Shown piece after piece: positions 16,837 through 24,871 of a stretch of DNA of 26,548 bases (its first letter is position 1; the number at the start of each line of letters is the position of its first letter). Both the position numbers and the translations under genes were made by a program. Source of the stretch: PWND01 sp964614525 (lineage in GTDB: Bacteria > Bacteroidota > Bacteroidia > Bacteroidales > UBA7960). Under the pieces are notes generated by a model. The model did not search any database. It was not told where the DNA came from and was given only the letters and a program-made list of their open reading frames with translations. The stretch is taken from the NCBI GenBank assembly GCA_964614525.1, contig CAZTPA010000042.1:1-26548 (forward strand), given 5' to 3'.

Positions 16837-18057
16837 ATGAAAATTTTAGTATTAAACTGCGGAAGTTCTTCAATCAAGTATCAGCTTTTAAACATGGCAA
16901 ACAATGCGGAATTGTTGGCAAAGGGAATTTTAGAAAGAATTGGTATGAAAGACAGTGAATTAAAACACCATCCAAAAGGAAAGGAAAAATTCGTTTTAAT
17001 TCAGGATGTAAGCAACCATGAAGTAGGGATAAACCTGATACTAAAAACATTATTAGATTCAACTCATGGTGTAATTGAGAGTCATAGCGAAATTGTAGCA
17101 GTAGGACACAGGGTTGCACATGGAGGTGAAAACTTTTCTGCAAGTGCATTAATTAATGAAGAGGTAAAAAAATCCATAAAGGATGTAATTGAGCTTGCTC
17201 CACTTCATAATCCTGCAAACTTAAAGGGTATAGTTTCAATGGAAAAACTTTTACCCAATGTTCCCCAGGTCGCTGTTTTTGATACTGCTTTTCACCAAAC
17301 AATGCCTGATTATGCATATATGTATGCTTTACCATACTCATTATATGAAGAACACAAAATTCGCAGATACGGTTTTCATGGCACCAGTCACAAATTTGTA
17401 TTTGAGACAGCCTGTGATGCATTATTTATCCCAAAAGACCATGTAAAAGCTGTAACATGTCATTTAGGTAATGGGGCGAGTGTTGCTGCAATTAAAAACG
17501 GCAAATCTGTTGATACATCAATGGGATTAACTCCGGTAGAAGGTTTGATTATGGGAACAAGATCCGGTGATCTTGATCTTGGAGCTCTTTTATATATTAT
17601 GAAAAAATTAGATCTTGATATTGATCAGGCAAATGATTTAATAAACAAGAAGAGTGGTGTTTTAGGAATTAGCGGTGTTTCTATGGATATGAGAGACATT
17701 GAAGTTGCTGCATGGGAAAAAGGCCATCAAAGAGCAAATCTTGCATTGGAAATGTATTTTTATAGAATTAAGAAATATATTGGCTCTTATGCTGCTGCAA
17801 TGGGTGGATTGGATTTACTCATATTTACCGGTGGTGTTGGTGAAAATGGTCCTGAAACAAGAGAAGCAATTTGTAAAGGACTTGAATTTACAGGTCTTCT
17901 CTTTGATTATGAAAAGAATAACGGTTTAAGAAGTAAACTTCAGGAAATTTCAAAACCTGAATCAAAAGTGAAGGTAATGGTAGTGCCAACAAATGAAGAA
18001 CTTGTTATAGCCCACGATACTTTAAGATTGGTGTTTAATCAATCACATAAAGAATAA
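16837..18057 (+). CDS. ackA: Acetate kinase
   Basis: AckA interconverts acetyl phosphate plus ADP and acetate plus ATP, the energy-yielding last step of acetate fermentation. The 406-residue protein has all family motifs in order: LVLNCGSSSIKYQLL (residues 4-18, with Asn7), VGHRVAHGG, FDTAFHQTMP, RRYGFHGTSH (substrate-binding His), HLGNGASVAA, MGTRSGDLDLG (usually DLDPG; Pro to Leu here), GVLGISG, FTGGVGENG and the C-terminal NEELVIAHDT. Length is normal. Phosphotransacetylase, its usual partner, is not next to it: a terminator follows directly, and the upstream side is the leader and the scaffold gap. Confidence 0.98.
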   Translation: MKILVLNCGSSSIKYQLLNMANNAELLAKGILERIGMKDSELKHHPKGKEKFVLIQDVSNHEVGINLILKTLLDSTHGVIESHSEIVAVGHRVAHGGENFSASALINEEVKKSIKDVIELAPLHNPANLKGIVSMEKLLPNVPQVAVFDTAFHQTMPDYAYMYALPYSLYEEHKIRRYGFHGTSHKFVFETACDALFIPKDHVKAVTCHLGNGASVAAIKNGKSVDTSMGLTPVEGLIMGTRSGDLDLGALLYIMKKLDLDIDQANDLINKKSGVLGISGVSMDMRDIEVAAWEKGHQRANLALEMYFYRIKKYIGSYAAAMGGLDLLIFTGGVGENGPETREAICKGLEFTGLLFDYEKNNGLRSKLQEISKPESKVKVMVVPTNEELVIAHDTLRLVFNQSHKE

Positions 18058-18141
18058 TTGATTTAATGATTTAGAAAACTTTTTGGAAAAATTACAGGAT
18101 GATTACCTGTGAATTCTCAGAAAAAAGATTTTAATATCCTT

Positions 18142-18179
18142 TAAAACCTCTTATAGTAATTCTGCTGTAAGAGGTTTTA
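18142..18179. terminator. Bidirectional terminator between ackA and the flavoprotein gene
   Basis: A perfect 12-bp stem, TAAAACCTCTTA (18142-18153) with TAAGAGGTTTTA (18168-18179), encloses a 14-base loop. Each strand has a GC-containing CCTCTTA/TAAGAGG core followed by TTTT, so it can serve both convergent genes. Confidence 0.8.
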
Positions 18180-18232
18180 TATATTGACAGTTTATAAAAA
18201 TTAATACAGCTGAAAAGCATTTAATGTATTTT

Positions 18233-19516
18233 CTAATCCTTCTTTTCAGCAAAGCTCTTAGCACTCTCCTGCCCTGCCAGCCATCCGGTAGAAAAAGCTA
18301 TCTGCAAATTAAAACCGCCGGTATTTCCATCCACATCAATAAGTTCACCAGCGAAATACAGACCACTGACAAGTTTTGATTCCATAGTTTTAGAATTAAT
18401 CTCTACAGTGGGAACCCCACCGGCTGTTACAATTGCTTCCTTATATCCGGGGTGGCCGCTAATCTGAAATCGAAAATTTTTCATTAACTGTAATATCTTT
18501 CTGCGTTCCTCTGAACTAACCTGATGACAAAGCTTTCTGCCATCCAGTTTCAGTACTTCCATAAAGACAGGAATTAGGCTTGAAGGCAACCAGAGTTTAA
18601 AAATATTCTCCAAATACTTTTTTCCATGTTCGTTCAAGTCACGAAGAAGTCTTGCATCAAGTTTTTTCTCATCCAGTGCCGGTTTTAAGTCAATGCTAAT
18701 TTCTACTTCATTAGCCTTCGACAATTCTTCAACAACATGTCGGCTTAAACTAAGAATAACCGGACCTGTAAGTCCGTAATGAGCAAACATAAGTTCTCCA
18801 AACTCTTCCTTGCTTTTTTTGCCATTTACCCAAACCACTGCATTGATATTTTTGAGTCCCAATCCTTGCAACTTAGCGGCAATATCTCCCTTTGTAACAA
18901 GTGGCACCAGTGCCGGCCTAATCTCACTCAGGCTATGTCCTGCCTGTTGTGCCAGCCTGTATCCATCACCTGTAGAACCGGTTGCAGGATATGATTTTCC
19001 ACCAGTACAAATTATCACACTTTTTGCATAAAACTCCTGCTGTCCATTATCTGTTTGAGCCTCAACACCTTTTAACTTGCCATCCTCTATTATCAATTCA
19101 CTTATTTTACAATTATAGATGATATCAATATTCTTTTTACCCATCCAGTCTAAAAGTGCTGCAAGCACATCTTTAGAAAGATTACTTACAGGAAAAACAC
19201 GGCTTCCTCTTTCGGTAGTGGTTTCTACTCCTCTTTCATGAAGAATTTTTATAATATCATCAACAAAAAAAGCATTAAAAGCATGCTTTAAAAACCTTCC
19301 ACTCGGAAAAATATTCTTATAATAAACAGAAGCAGGGGCATCATGAGTAATGTTACAACGGCCCTTGCCGGTAATGAGAATTTTTCTTCCTGCTTGTTTC
19401 ATCTTTTCCAAAAGCAGCACTTTCGCCCCCATTTGAGCAGCTCTGCCGGCAGCAATAATGCCTGCAGCACCGGCACCAATAACAATCACATCGTAAATCG
19501 CTGTTTTATCCTCCAT
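18233..19516 (-). CDS. HI0933/BaiN-family FAD-dependent flavoprotein
   Basis: The 427-residue protein begins with an FAD-binding Rossmann motif, DVIVIGAGAAGIIAAGRAA, and LLLEKM, followed by the family hallmark GRKILITGKGRCNITH (about 43-58). Other landmarks are GGKSYPATGSTGDGYRLA, the middle HI0933 insertion domain with LMFAHYGLTGPVILSLS, and the C-terminal TAGGVPTVEI and DVDGNTGGFNLQIAFSTG that completes the FAD site. Members are annotated as NAD(P)/FAD-dependent oxidoreductases or aminoacetone oxidase-like; the physiological substrate of most is unknown. It stands alone, convergent with ackA. A TAATTTTG box just upstream is a likely promoter element. Confidence 0.93.
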   Translation of the reverse strand: MEDKTAIYDVIVIGAGAAGIIAAGRAAQMGAKVLLLEKMKQAGRKILITGKGRCNITHDAPASVYYKNIFPSGRFLKHAFNAFFVDDIIKILHERGVETTTERGSRVFPVSNLSKDVLAALLDWMGKKNIDIIYNCKISELIIEDGKLKGVEAQTDNGQQEFYAKSVIICTGGKSYPATGSTGDGYRLAQQAGHSLSEIRPALVPLVTKGDIAAKLQGLGLKNINAVVWVNGKKSKEEFGELMFAHYGLTGPVILSLSRHVVEELSKANEVEISIDLKPALDEKKLDARLLRDLNEHGKKYLENIFKLWLPSSLIPVFMEVLKLDGRKLCHQVSSEERRKILQLMKNFRFQISGHPGYKEAIVTAGGVPTVEINSKTMESKLVSGLYFAGELIDVDGNTGGFNLQIAFSTGWLAGQESAKSFAEKKD

Positions 19517-19536
19517 CTTATCAATTATATTTTTTT

Positions 19537-19544
19537 CAAAATTA
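19537..19544 (-). promoter_or_regulatory. Possible -7 element for the flavoprotein gene
   Basis: TAATTTTG on the minus strand fits TAnnTTTG and lies 20 bases before the ATG at 19516, which would give a very short leader. No -33 box was seen. Confidence 0.3.
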
Positions 19545-19596
19545 CAGATTAATATTTATTAGATGCTTTTGTTTAAAAATAGTATCTGCTTTTTAT

Positions 19597-19604
19597 TATT
19601 TTTG
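19597..19604 (+). promoter_or_regulatory. Possible -7 element for the methyltransferase gene
   Basis: TATTTTTG fits TAnnTTTG about 95 bases before the ATG at 19700. A TTTG lies 25 bases further upstream, which is wider than the usual spacing, so the call is weak. Confidence 0.3.
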
Positions 19605-19699
19605 TCCTTCCGTATAAGCTTTGCGATTTGCTGTAGTTTTAATTGCGGATAATAAGCAATAATTTTTCTTCAAGATAATTATAATTAAATTTTTGTATC

Positions 19700-20452
19700 A
19701 TGGCGTTATTGGAAGAGTTTGAAAAACAGGGTGTCTGGCTATTCAGATACCGGGGAATTATACCTATAGGCGTTTTATTAATAGGTGCCCTTTTGATAGT
19801 TTATTCAGAATTTTATCCTGAAACCTTTATCCTGAAAAACACCATTTATGAAATTTATTATGAAAGCTTCTGCTTGTTATTAAGCCTGATAGGATTGGCA
19901 ATACGGGTTTATACCGTTGGGCATACGCCCAAAAATACTTCCGGCAGAAATGTAAAAGCCCAGCTTGCCGACACTCTAAACACAACAGGAATATATTCTG
20001 TTGTCAGACATCCTTTATATTTAGGGAATTTCTTTATGTGGCTCGGGCCTGCAATGCTAACTCAAAATTTTTGGTTTATTGTTGCTTTTTGCTTATTCTA
20101 TTGGGTCTATTATGAAAGAATAATGTTTGCAGAAGAACAGTTTCTGAGAAGAAAGTTCGGAGAAGTTTATACTAACTGGGCTGAAAATGTAAATGCATTT
20201 TTTCCGGCTTTCAAAAACTTCAAGAAATCCGTTCTTCCATTCAGTTGGAAAAAAGTTCTCAAAAAGGAAAAAAACGGTCTTGTTGCTCTCTTTTTAATAT
20301 TCTGCACTTTTGATATTGCAGGAGAACTAATAAGACAGGAAGACAATTATAATTACTTTTTAATTGCTGCATGTGGATTGTCTGTTGTGCTTTATATTGT
20401 TTTAAAAATCCTGAAAAAACAAACTAAAGTATTGGATCAAAAAGGGAGATAA
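19700..20452 (+). CDS. Integral-membrane methyltransferase, ICMT/PEMT-like
   Basis: A 250-residue membrane protein with hydrophobic segments near 20-36, 55-72, 108-135 and a C-terminal pair near 190-206 and 218-238. The SAM-binding signature of isoprenylcysteine carboxyl methyltransferase-like enzymes is present: GIYSVVRHPLYLGNFF (about 97-112, with R103, H104, P105) and the distal pair E145-E146 before FLRRKFGEVYTNW. Bacterial members of this fold methylate lipids or small amphipathic substrates; Leptospira LmtA, a lipid A phosphate methyltransferase, is one example. The substrate here cannot be told. The C-terminal extra membrane pair is longer than the minimal family. It is followed by 132 bases and a new promoter, so it is probably transcribed alone. 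Confidence 0.8.
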   Translation: MALLEEFEKQGVWLFRYRGIIPIGVLLIGALLIVYSEFYPETFILKNTIYEIYYESFCLLLSLIGLAIRVYTVGHTPKNTSGRNVKAQLADTLNTTGIYSVVRHPLYLGNFFMWLGPAMLTQNFWFIVAFCLFYWVYYERIMFAEEQFLRRKFGEVYTNWAENVNAFFPAFKNFKKSVLPFSWKKVLKKEKNGLVALFLIFCTFDIAGELIRQEDNYNYFLIAACGLSVVLYIVLKILKKQTKVLDQKGR

Positions 20453-20520
20453 TGATTTTCAACTTTAGATAACTAAATGAATGTAAGTAGGCTGTCAATA
20501 ATCTTTTTGTAAATTTGAAA

Positions 20521-20528
20521 TATCTTTG
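20521..20528 (+). promoter_or_regulatory. Probable -7 element for the alpha/beta hydrolase gene
   Basis: TATCTTTG, followed by CA, matches the consensus exactly, 56 bases before the ATG at 20585. The nearest TTTG lies only 11 bases upstream, so the -33 box is not convincing. Confidence 0.4.
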
Positions 20529-20584
20529 CATTTGCAACATTCATAAACAACACACACATATTACACTCAAGTTTTTTATCATAA

Positions 20585-21232
20585 ATGAAAAACATCTATC
20601 TTTTTAGCGGACTTGGAGCAGATCACAGGGCTTTTAAGAAACTGGATTTTTCAGGATATAATATAACTTTTATAGAATGGATAAGGCCATTAAAGAACGA
20701 AAATATTGATGAGTACGCAAAAAGACTTCTTAAACAAATTAAAACAGAAAATCCAATCCTGATAGGACTGTCTTTTGGAGGTGTGATGGCCATCGAGGTT
20801 TCTAAATACATAAAAACGGAAAAACTGATAATAATTTCTTCAATAAAAAAAAGAACAGATACACCTATTTATTACAAATGGATTGCAAAGCTGCGCTTGC
20901 ACAAACTGGTTCCGGCAAAATTTTACAAAAAACATAATTTCATTACATACTGGGTTTTTGGGGTTCAATGCAGGGAAGACAAAGAAACTCTTTATCAAAT
21001 ATTAAAAGATACCGATGCTCGCTTTTTAAAATGGGCAATGCAGCAAATGTTCAAATGGCAAAACACCAGCCATATAGAAAACCTCACCCACATCCACGGC
21101 ACAAAAGACAGGATACTGCCAGCAAAAAATGCGAATCCAAATATAATAATAAATGGTGGCGGGCATCTTATGGTTCTAAACAAGGCTGATGAAATTTCTC
21201 ATTATATCAAAGAAATTATTTCTAATAATTAA
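20585..21232 (+). CDS. Small cytoplasmic alpha/beta hydrolase
   Basis: A 215-residue protein with the alpha/beta hydrolase layout: YLFSGLGADHRAF near the N-terminus (oxyanion region), the nucleophile elbow GLSFGG (about 61-66, Ser nucleophile), the acid region HGTKDRILP, and the catalytic histidine in GGGHLMVLNKADEIS. There is no signal peptide, so it is cytoplasmic. A lysine-rich lid region lies at about 85-125. Substrate not recognised. It is followed after 39 bases by the flavodoxin gene on the same strand; co-transcription is possible. Confidence 0.82.
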   Translation: MKNIYLFSGLGADHRAFKKLDFSGYNITFIEWIRPLKNENIDEYAKRLLKQIKTENPILIGLSFGGVMAIEVSKYIKTEKLIIISSIKKRTDTPIYYKWIAKLRLHKLVPAKFYKKHNFITYWVFGVQCREDKETLYQILKDTDARFLKWAMQQMFKWQNTSHIENLTHIHGTKDRILPAKNANPNIIINGGGHLMVLNKADEISHYIKEIISNN

Positions 21233-21271
21233 TTTTGTAATTACATTTTACTTTTTTTAAAACAAAATATT

Positions 21272-21745
21272 ATGAAAACAGCAATCATATATGCCAGTAG
21301 TCATGGCACTACCGAAAAAATCGCCAAAGAAATTCAAAAACAAATGAGCGATAATACAAGTATTTTTAACCTTAAAACTTCTAAAAAAATTGATCCGGAC
21401 GAATTTGATCAGATAATTATAGGCGGTTCTATTCATGCCGGCAGAATGAAGAGCAGGGTTAAAGAGTTTTGCAAGAAGAATCTTGAAACTTTACTTCAAA
21501 AACGTATTGGACTATTTATGGTTGGAATGAATGAAAAGGACTTCGAAACAGAGTTCAACAATGCATACCCTGAAGAATTACGTAAGCACTCAATAAGCAA
21601 TAAAAATGTAGGAGGTGAATTTTTGTTTGAAAAGATGAACTTCATAGAAAAAGCAATTATAAAAAAGATTTCCGGCATCAAGGAATCTGTTTCTAAAATA
21701 AACGACGATAAGATTAAGGAGTTGGTTGAAGAGATGGGGAAATAA
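21272..21745 (+). CDS. Flavodoxin-domain protein, HemG-like
   Basis: A 157-residue single-domain protein. The N-terminal AIIYASSHGTTEKIA (about 4-18) is the FMN phosphate-binding loop. IIIGGSIHAGRM (about 49-60) is the second flavin loop, and GLFMVGMNEKD follows the third strand. The GGSIHAGR motif is typical of the Flavodoxin_5 group, which includes HemG-type protoporphyrinogen oxidase (about 175-180 residues). The HemG-specific long insert loop is not obvious, so I would call it a HemG-like flavodoxin. hemD is on the same scaffold but far away and on the other strand. A role as a general electron carrier is an alternative. Confidence 0.8.
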   Translation: MKTAIIYASSHGTTEKIAKEIQKQMSDNTSIFNLKTSKKIDPDEFDQIIIGGSIHAGRMKSRVKEFCKKNLETLLQKRIGLFMVGMNEKDFETEFNNAYPEELRKHSISNKNVGGEFLFEKMNFIEKAIIKKISGIKESVSKINDDKIKELVEEMGK

Positions 21746-21758
21746 TTATACTAATTAT

Positions 21759-21766
21759 TATCTTTG
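21759..21766 (+). promoter_or_regulatory. Probable -7 element for the esterase/barrel operon
   Basis: TATCTTTG followed by CA lies 30 bases before the ATG at 21796, giving a leader of about 20-25 bases. No -33 box at the expected distance. Confidence 0.4.
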
Positions 21767-21795
21767 CAATCCAAAAAGCTAAAAATAATACAAGT

Positions 21796-22557
21796 ATGAA
21801 ACTCAAAATCATATTTTTATTCTTCTTTGCTATATTCCTCTTTTCGTGCAGCAAAGAAAATTTAGAAATTGTTGATACTTTCGATATTGCAAATTCAGAA
21901 AATGGATATGAATATACCATTGAAATAGCTTATCCAAATGCAAAAACTACTGATAATGTGATTTTTGTTTTAGATCCTTCATCAATGATGTCTTTGGCAA
22001 ACAAGGCTGTGCATGATATTGGCTTCAATAATGATGTTGCCCTGATTGGAGTCGATTTTAAAGGCAGGAATAAGAGAAACCGGGATTATACACCAACAAA
22101 TAGCGGCGGAGAAACCGGAGAAGCAAATGTTTTTTTTAATTTCATTTGCGGAGAACTGCATGATGAACTTTTAAGCAGAAACATTATATCTGACGATGCT
22201 AAAATAAGCATCATCGGGCATTCTTTGGGAGGCCTTGCTGTTACTTATGCTTTTATTAAGCATAACGACTACTTTCAAAATTTCGCAATTTTGAGTCCTG
22301 CATTATATTGGGATGAATACTCTGTGCTTGAGATTGAAAAACAAGATCGAGAATCGAACAGTACTATTGAAGCACGAATATTCACAGGTATAGGCATGCA
22401 AGAAGAACTGGGAATGCAAAATGGATATGTAGCACTGAATGAAATATTAGAGGATAATTACCCAAATATTTCTATAAAATCACATAATGCTGAAGGGGGA
22501 CATTTAGAAAGCCGCAGTGAAAGTATTGAAGAAAGTTTTAAGCATATATTGGACTAA
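21796..22557 (+). CDS. Lipoprotein alpha/beta hydrolase, esterase D-like
   Basis: A 253-residue protein with a lipoprotein signal (KIIFLFFFAIFLFSC; lipidated Cys about residue 18), so it is anchored in the envelope. The mature part resembles the esterase D/Fes-like family: NVIFVLDPSSMM, ALIGVDFKGRNKRNRDYTPT, the nucleophile elbow GHSLGG (about 138-143), NFAILSPALYWDE after it, and a C-terminal AEGGHLES carrying the likely catalytic His. The RNRDYTPTNS segment is a known feature of this family next to the active site. Substrate unknown; siderophore or acyl-ester cleavage are family precedents only. The downstream barrel gene starts 9 bases after the stop, so the pair is probably one operon. 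Confidence 0.85.
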   Translation: MKLKIIFLFFFAIFLFSCSKENLEIVDTFDIANSENGYEYTIEIAYPNAKTTDNVIFVLDPSSMMSLANKAVHDIGFNNDVALIGVDFKGRNKRNRDYTPTNSGGETGEANVFFNFICGELHDELLSRNIISDDAKISIIGHSLGGLAVTYAFIKHNDYFQNFAILSPALYWDEYSVLEIEKQDRESNSTIEARIFTGIGMQEELGMQNGYVALNEILEDNYPNISIKSHNAEGGHLESRSESIEESFKHILD

Positions 22558-22566
22558 AGAAGAATA

Positions 22567-23160
22567 ATGAAAAAAGTATTATTATTTGCAGTTTCATTTT
22601 TGTTTTTGTCTGTGGTCCTGTTCGGCCAAGATGAGCTTAGTTATAAAAAATACAATATTAATGCCGGAGCAAGCATCGGCCCGCAAATGCTATTTGTAGG
22701 TGCCCTCGACATGGGCGTTTATGCAAATGTAGAATATCATCCTTTTAGCAAGTTTTCCTTTATTGGCGGAGGTGAAATAAGGAACCGCTGGATTACTTTA
22801 AATATTGTAGAAAATGCGGGAACTTCCGATCTGAAAACTCACTATTCTATAATTGGAGCAGCATATTTGGGTGCCGGTTATACACATAGAAAAGGCAATG
22901 ATAAAAGAAATTCATTTTACCTGACAGCAAATCCGTATCTTTTCAACTATAAAGAATCTGTAAGCAATTCATATTTTGAGAATACCGTTTCAAGAAACTC
23001 AGAAGGTCTGGACTTTGGTATAATTTGGTCAAGCACACAAAAAACAAAAAAGGGAAGAAAAATAAATACACAACTTTATATTCCCGTAGTATTTGGTATT
23101 GACATTCTGGATCATTTGCGATTCATGAGTTTTAGGATAGGTTTTGAGATTGGAGAATAA
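22567..23160 (+). CDS. Outer-membrane beta-barrel protein of unknown function
   Basis: A 197-residue protein with a signal peptide (MKKVLLFAVSFLFLSVVLFG, cleavage before Q-D). The mature part alternates strand-like segments rich in aromatic and glycine residues (NAGASIGPQML, GVYANVEYHPF, FIGGGEI, IGAAYLGAGYTHR, FYLTANPYLF, YIPVVFGID) and ends in FRIGFEIGE, consistent with a small outer-membrane barrel of about 8-10 strands. No known family was recognised beyond this. Its tight link (9 bases) to the lipoprotein esterase gene suggests that they work together at the outer membrane. Confidence 0.72.
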   Translation: MKKVLLFAVSFLFLSVVLFGQDELSYKKYNINAGASIGPQMLFVGALDMGVYANVEYHPFSKFSFIGGGEIRNRWITLNIVENAGTSDLKTHYSIIGAAYLGAGYTHRKGNDKRNSFYLTANPYLFNYKESVSNSYFENTVSRNSEGLDFGIIWSSTQKTKKGRKINTQLYIPVVFGIDILDHLRFMSFRIGFEIGE

Positions 23161-23266
23161 AGCAGTATTGTGTTATAGTTTTGCTCAATCACTTATTGAT
23201 GTATACTGCCAAAGCTTCCTTCCCAAATTTTTAATCTTTTCTCTTTTATAATGCAGCTATTTTTTT

Positions 23267-23274
23267 TAAGTTTG
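23267..23274 (+). promoter_or_regulatory. Possible -7 element upstream of the secreted-protein/SRAP pair
   Basis: TAAGTTTG fits TAnnTTTG and lies 56 bases before the ATG at 23330, after a 169-base gap from the previous gene. No clear -33 box. Confidence 0.3.
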
Positions 23275-23329
23275 TAAAGCTTATACGCTTAAGAATGAAT
23301 TAATTAAATTAAATTAAAATTTTTATAAT

Positions 23330-23953
23330 ATGAAGAAATTAATACTGATTACATTGGTTTTGTTCGTATTGCCTCTTTTTGTAAAATCGCAAACTGTCGA
23401 AAACGTTTTCGTGGATAAAGAAATAGTATGGTTTGGGCTTGACTTTTCCCATTCTAAGATGATAAGCCATGAAGGGTTTAGCAATCCGGATCAAATAGTG
23501 GACAAGTTTTTTCGCTCGTGGAATAATCTTATTCTAAAAGAACAAGACAAATATGACATTAGAAAACATTTCAGAAAGAAAAAAGTTGATTACGACCTGA
23601 GCATAGTTACTGAAAGAAATGATAATGTGGACCCTGACGAATTAGTGCTTGACAGTTGGGAAACATATGAACTTCCTGAAGAAAAAGTCGGGCAAATTAT
23701 TAATGAGTACGAGAGTGATAAAAGTGGAATTGGTTTGGTTTTTATAATTGAATCATTCAATAAAACAACAGAAACAGGGACAATGTATGTTACTTTTTTC
23801 GATATTGCTTCAAAAGAAGTCTTATTCAAGGAAAAAATGTCAGGCGAAACCGGAGGCTTTGGCTTTCGTAATCACTGGGCCAGAACCTATTACAACGTGA
23901 TACTTGAATGCGGCGAAAAATATCCGCAATGGAAACGCAAACATCTTGAATAG
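23330..23953 (+). CDS. Secreted protein of unknown function
   Basis: A 207-residue protein with a clear signal peptide (KKLILITLVLFVLPLFVKSQ, cleavage near residue 20). The mature protein is polar, with a conserved-looking start (VENVFVDKEIVWFGLDFSHS), a lysine/arginine-rich middle (DIRKHFRKKKVDYDL), and a hydrophobic strand pair GIGLVFIIESFN and GTMYVTFFDIA that suggests a compact alpha/beta fold. Only one cysteine remains after cleavage and no enzyme motif is visible. I recall similar proteins as conserved hypotheticals in Bacteroidota but cannot name a family. The SRAP gene begins 10 bases after its stop. Confidence 0.75.
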   Translation: MKKLILITLVLFVLPLFVKSQTVENVFVDKEIVWFGLDFSHSKMISHEGFSNPDQIVDKFFRSWNNLILKEQDKYDIRKHFRKKKVDYDLSIVTERNDNVDPDELVLDSWETYELPEEKVGQIINEYESDKSGIGLVFIIESFNKTTETGTMYVTFFDIASKEVLFKEKMSGETGGFGFRNHWARTYYNVILECGEKYPQWKRKHLE

Positions 23954-23963
23954 ATAATAATAA

Positions 23964-24698
23964 ATGTGTTACAATATAGCATATCTGGAAAGAAAGATTT
24001 TAAAGCTTGCTGAAAGATATAAAGAGGTAATTTCTTTGGATGATTTAAACATCACACAAAATGAAGATCTGCCTCTTTATTATTTTGTAAGCGGCTTTTC
24101 CCATCCGCGCTTGCCTGTGATAAGTAATGAAGGTATTAGCTTTCGTGAATGGGGTTTAATTCCATTCTGGACAAAAGATGAGAAGTTTGCTTCAAAGATT
24201 CGCAATCAAACTCTTAATGCGGTTGGTGAAACTGTTTTTCAAAAACCTTCTTTCCGAAGCGTTATTAAAAGAAACCGCTGCCTTTTACCTGTCAATGGTT
24301 TCTTTGAGTGGAGAGAAGTAAACAAGATTAAATATCCTTACTTTATCAGTCTAAAAAATGACGAAATATTCTCTCTTGGATGCATCTACGACAGTTGGAC
24401 AAATAAATCATCAGGCGAAATAATCAACACTTTTAGTATTATAACAACTCCCGCAAATCCTTTAATGGAAATAATCCATAACAACAAAAAACGAATGCCG
24501 CTTATTATTCCCAAGGATGCTGAAAAAGAATGGGTAAATCCTGATTTGTCAGAAAGTAAAATAAAAAGTCTAATTAATCCTTTTCCGGACTCTGAAATGC
24601 AAGCTTATACAGTATCCAGAGACATTAACAACCCAAAGAATGAACGCAATACTTTTAAGGCAATAAAAGAGCAAAAATATCAGGAACTTAAGCTATAA
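23964..24698 (+). CDS. SRAP-family abasic-site DNA-protein crosslink protein (YedK/HMCES-like)
   Basis: SRAP proteins shield abasic sites in single-stranded DNA by forming a thiazolidine crosslink through Cys2. The 244-residue protein has the required second-position Cys (MCYN), so the ATG at 23964 is fixed. Other landmarks: FREWGLIPFW (about 60-69), N85 and E90 in LNAVGETVF, KPSFR, RCLLPVNGFFEW with catalytic Glu115, SIITTPAN, and the active-site His172 in IIHNNKKRMPLII. The KKRMP variant, with a short insert relative to IHNRMP, is the form I recall from Bacteroidota. It is unusually placed 10 bases behind a gene for a secreted protein. Confidence 0.94.
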   Translation: MCYNIAYLERKILKLAERYKEVISLDDLNITQNEDLPLYYFVSGFSHPRLPVISNEGISFREWGLIPFWTKDEKFASKIRNQTLNAVGETVFQKPSFRSVIKRNRCLLPVNGFFEWREVNKIKYPYFISLKNDEIFSLGCIYDSWTNKSSGEIINTFSIITTPANPLMEIIHNNKKRMPLIIPKDAEKEWVNPDLSESKIKSLINPFPDSEMQAYTVSRDINNPKNERNTFKAIKEQKYQELKL

Positions 24699-24846
24699 AT
24701 CTCCCCGCGTTCAATATAATTAACATATTCAATCATATTCAGCTGTATTATATCTATTATTTAAATTAATTTAGAAAAATTATAATAAGTATAATAGTAT
24801 TTTAAAATGCTAACAATAGTATGTGGTATATATCATATGCTAGTTT

Positions 24847-24854
24847 TAGATTTG
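24847..24854 (+). promoter_or_regulatory. Possible -7 element that would fix the kinase start
   Basis: TAGATTTG followed by CA fits TAnnTTTG. Transcription would start near 24861, which excludes the upstream in-frame ATG at 24821 and leaves the ATG at 24872 with a leader of about 10 bases. No -33 box was seen. Confidence 0.3.
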
Positions 24855-24871
24855 CACATACACCGTTAATA

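Noticed and set aside
18094..18110. Small inverted repeat ACAGG/CCTGT after ackA
   Set aside because: The stem has only 5 bp with no T-tract; the stronger 12-bp terminator at 18142-18179 explains termination.
20585..24698. The run of small genes as a defence island or mobile element
   Set aside because: No nuclease, toxin, integrase, transposase or flanking repeats were seen; the genes are metabolic, envelope or repair types with composition like the rest of the window.
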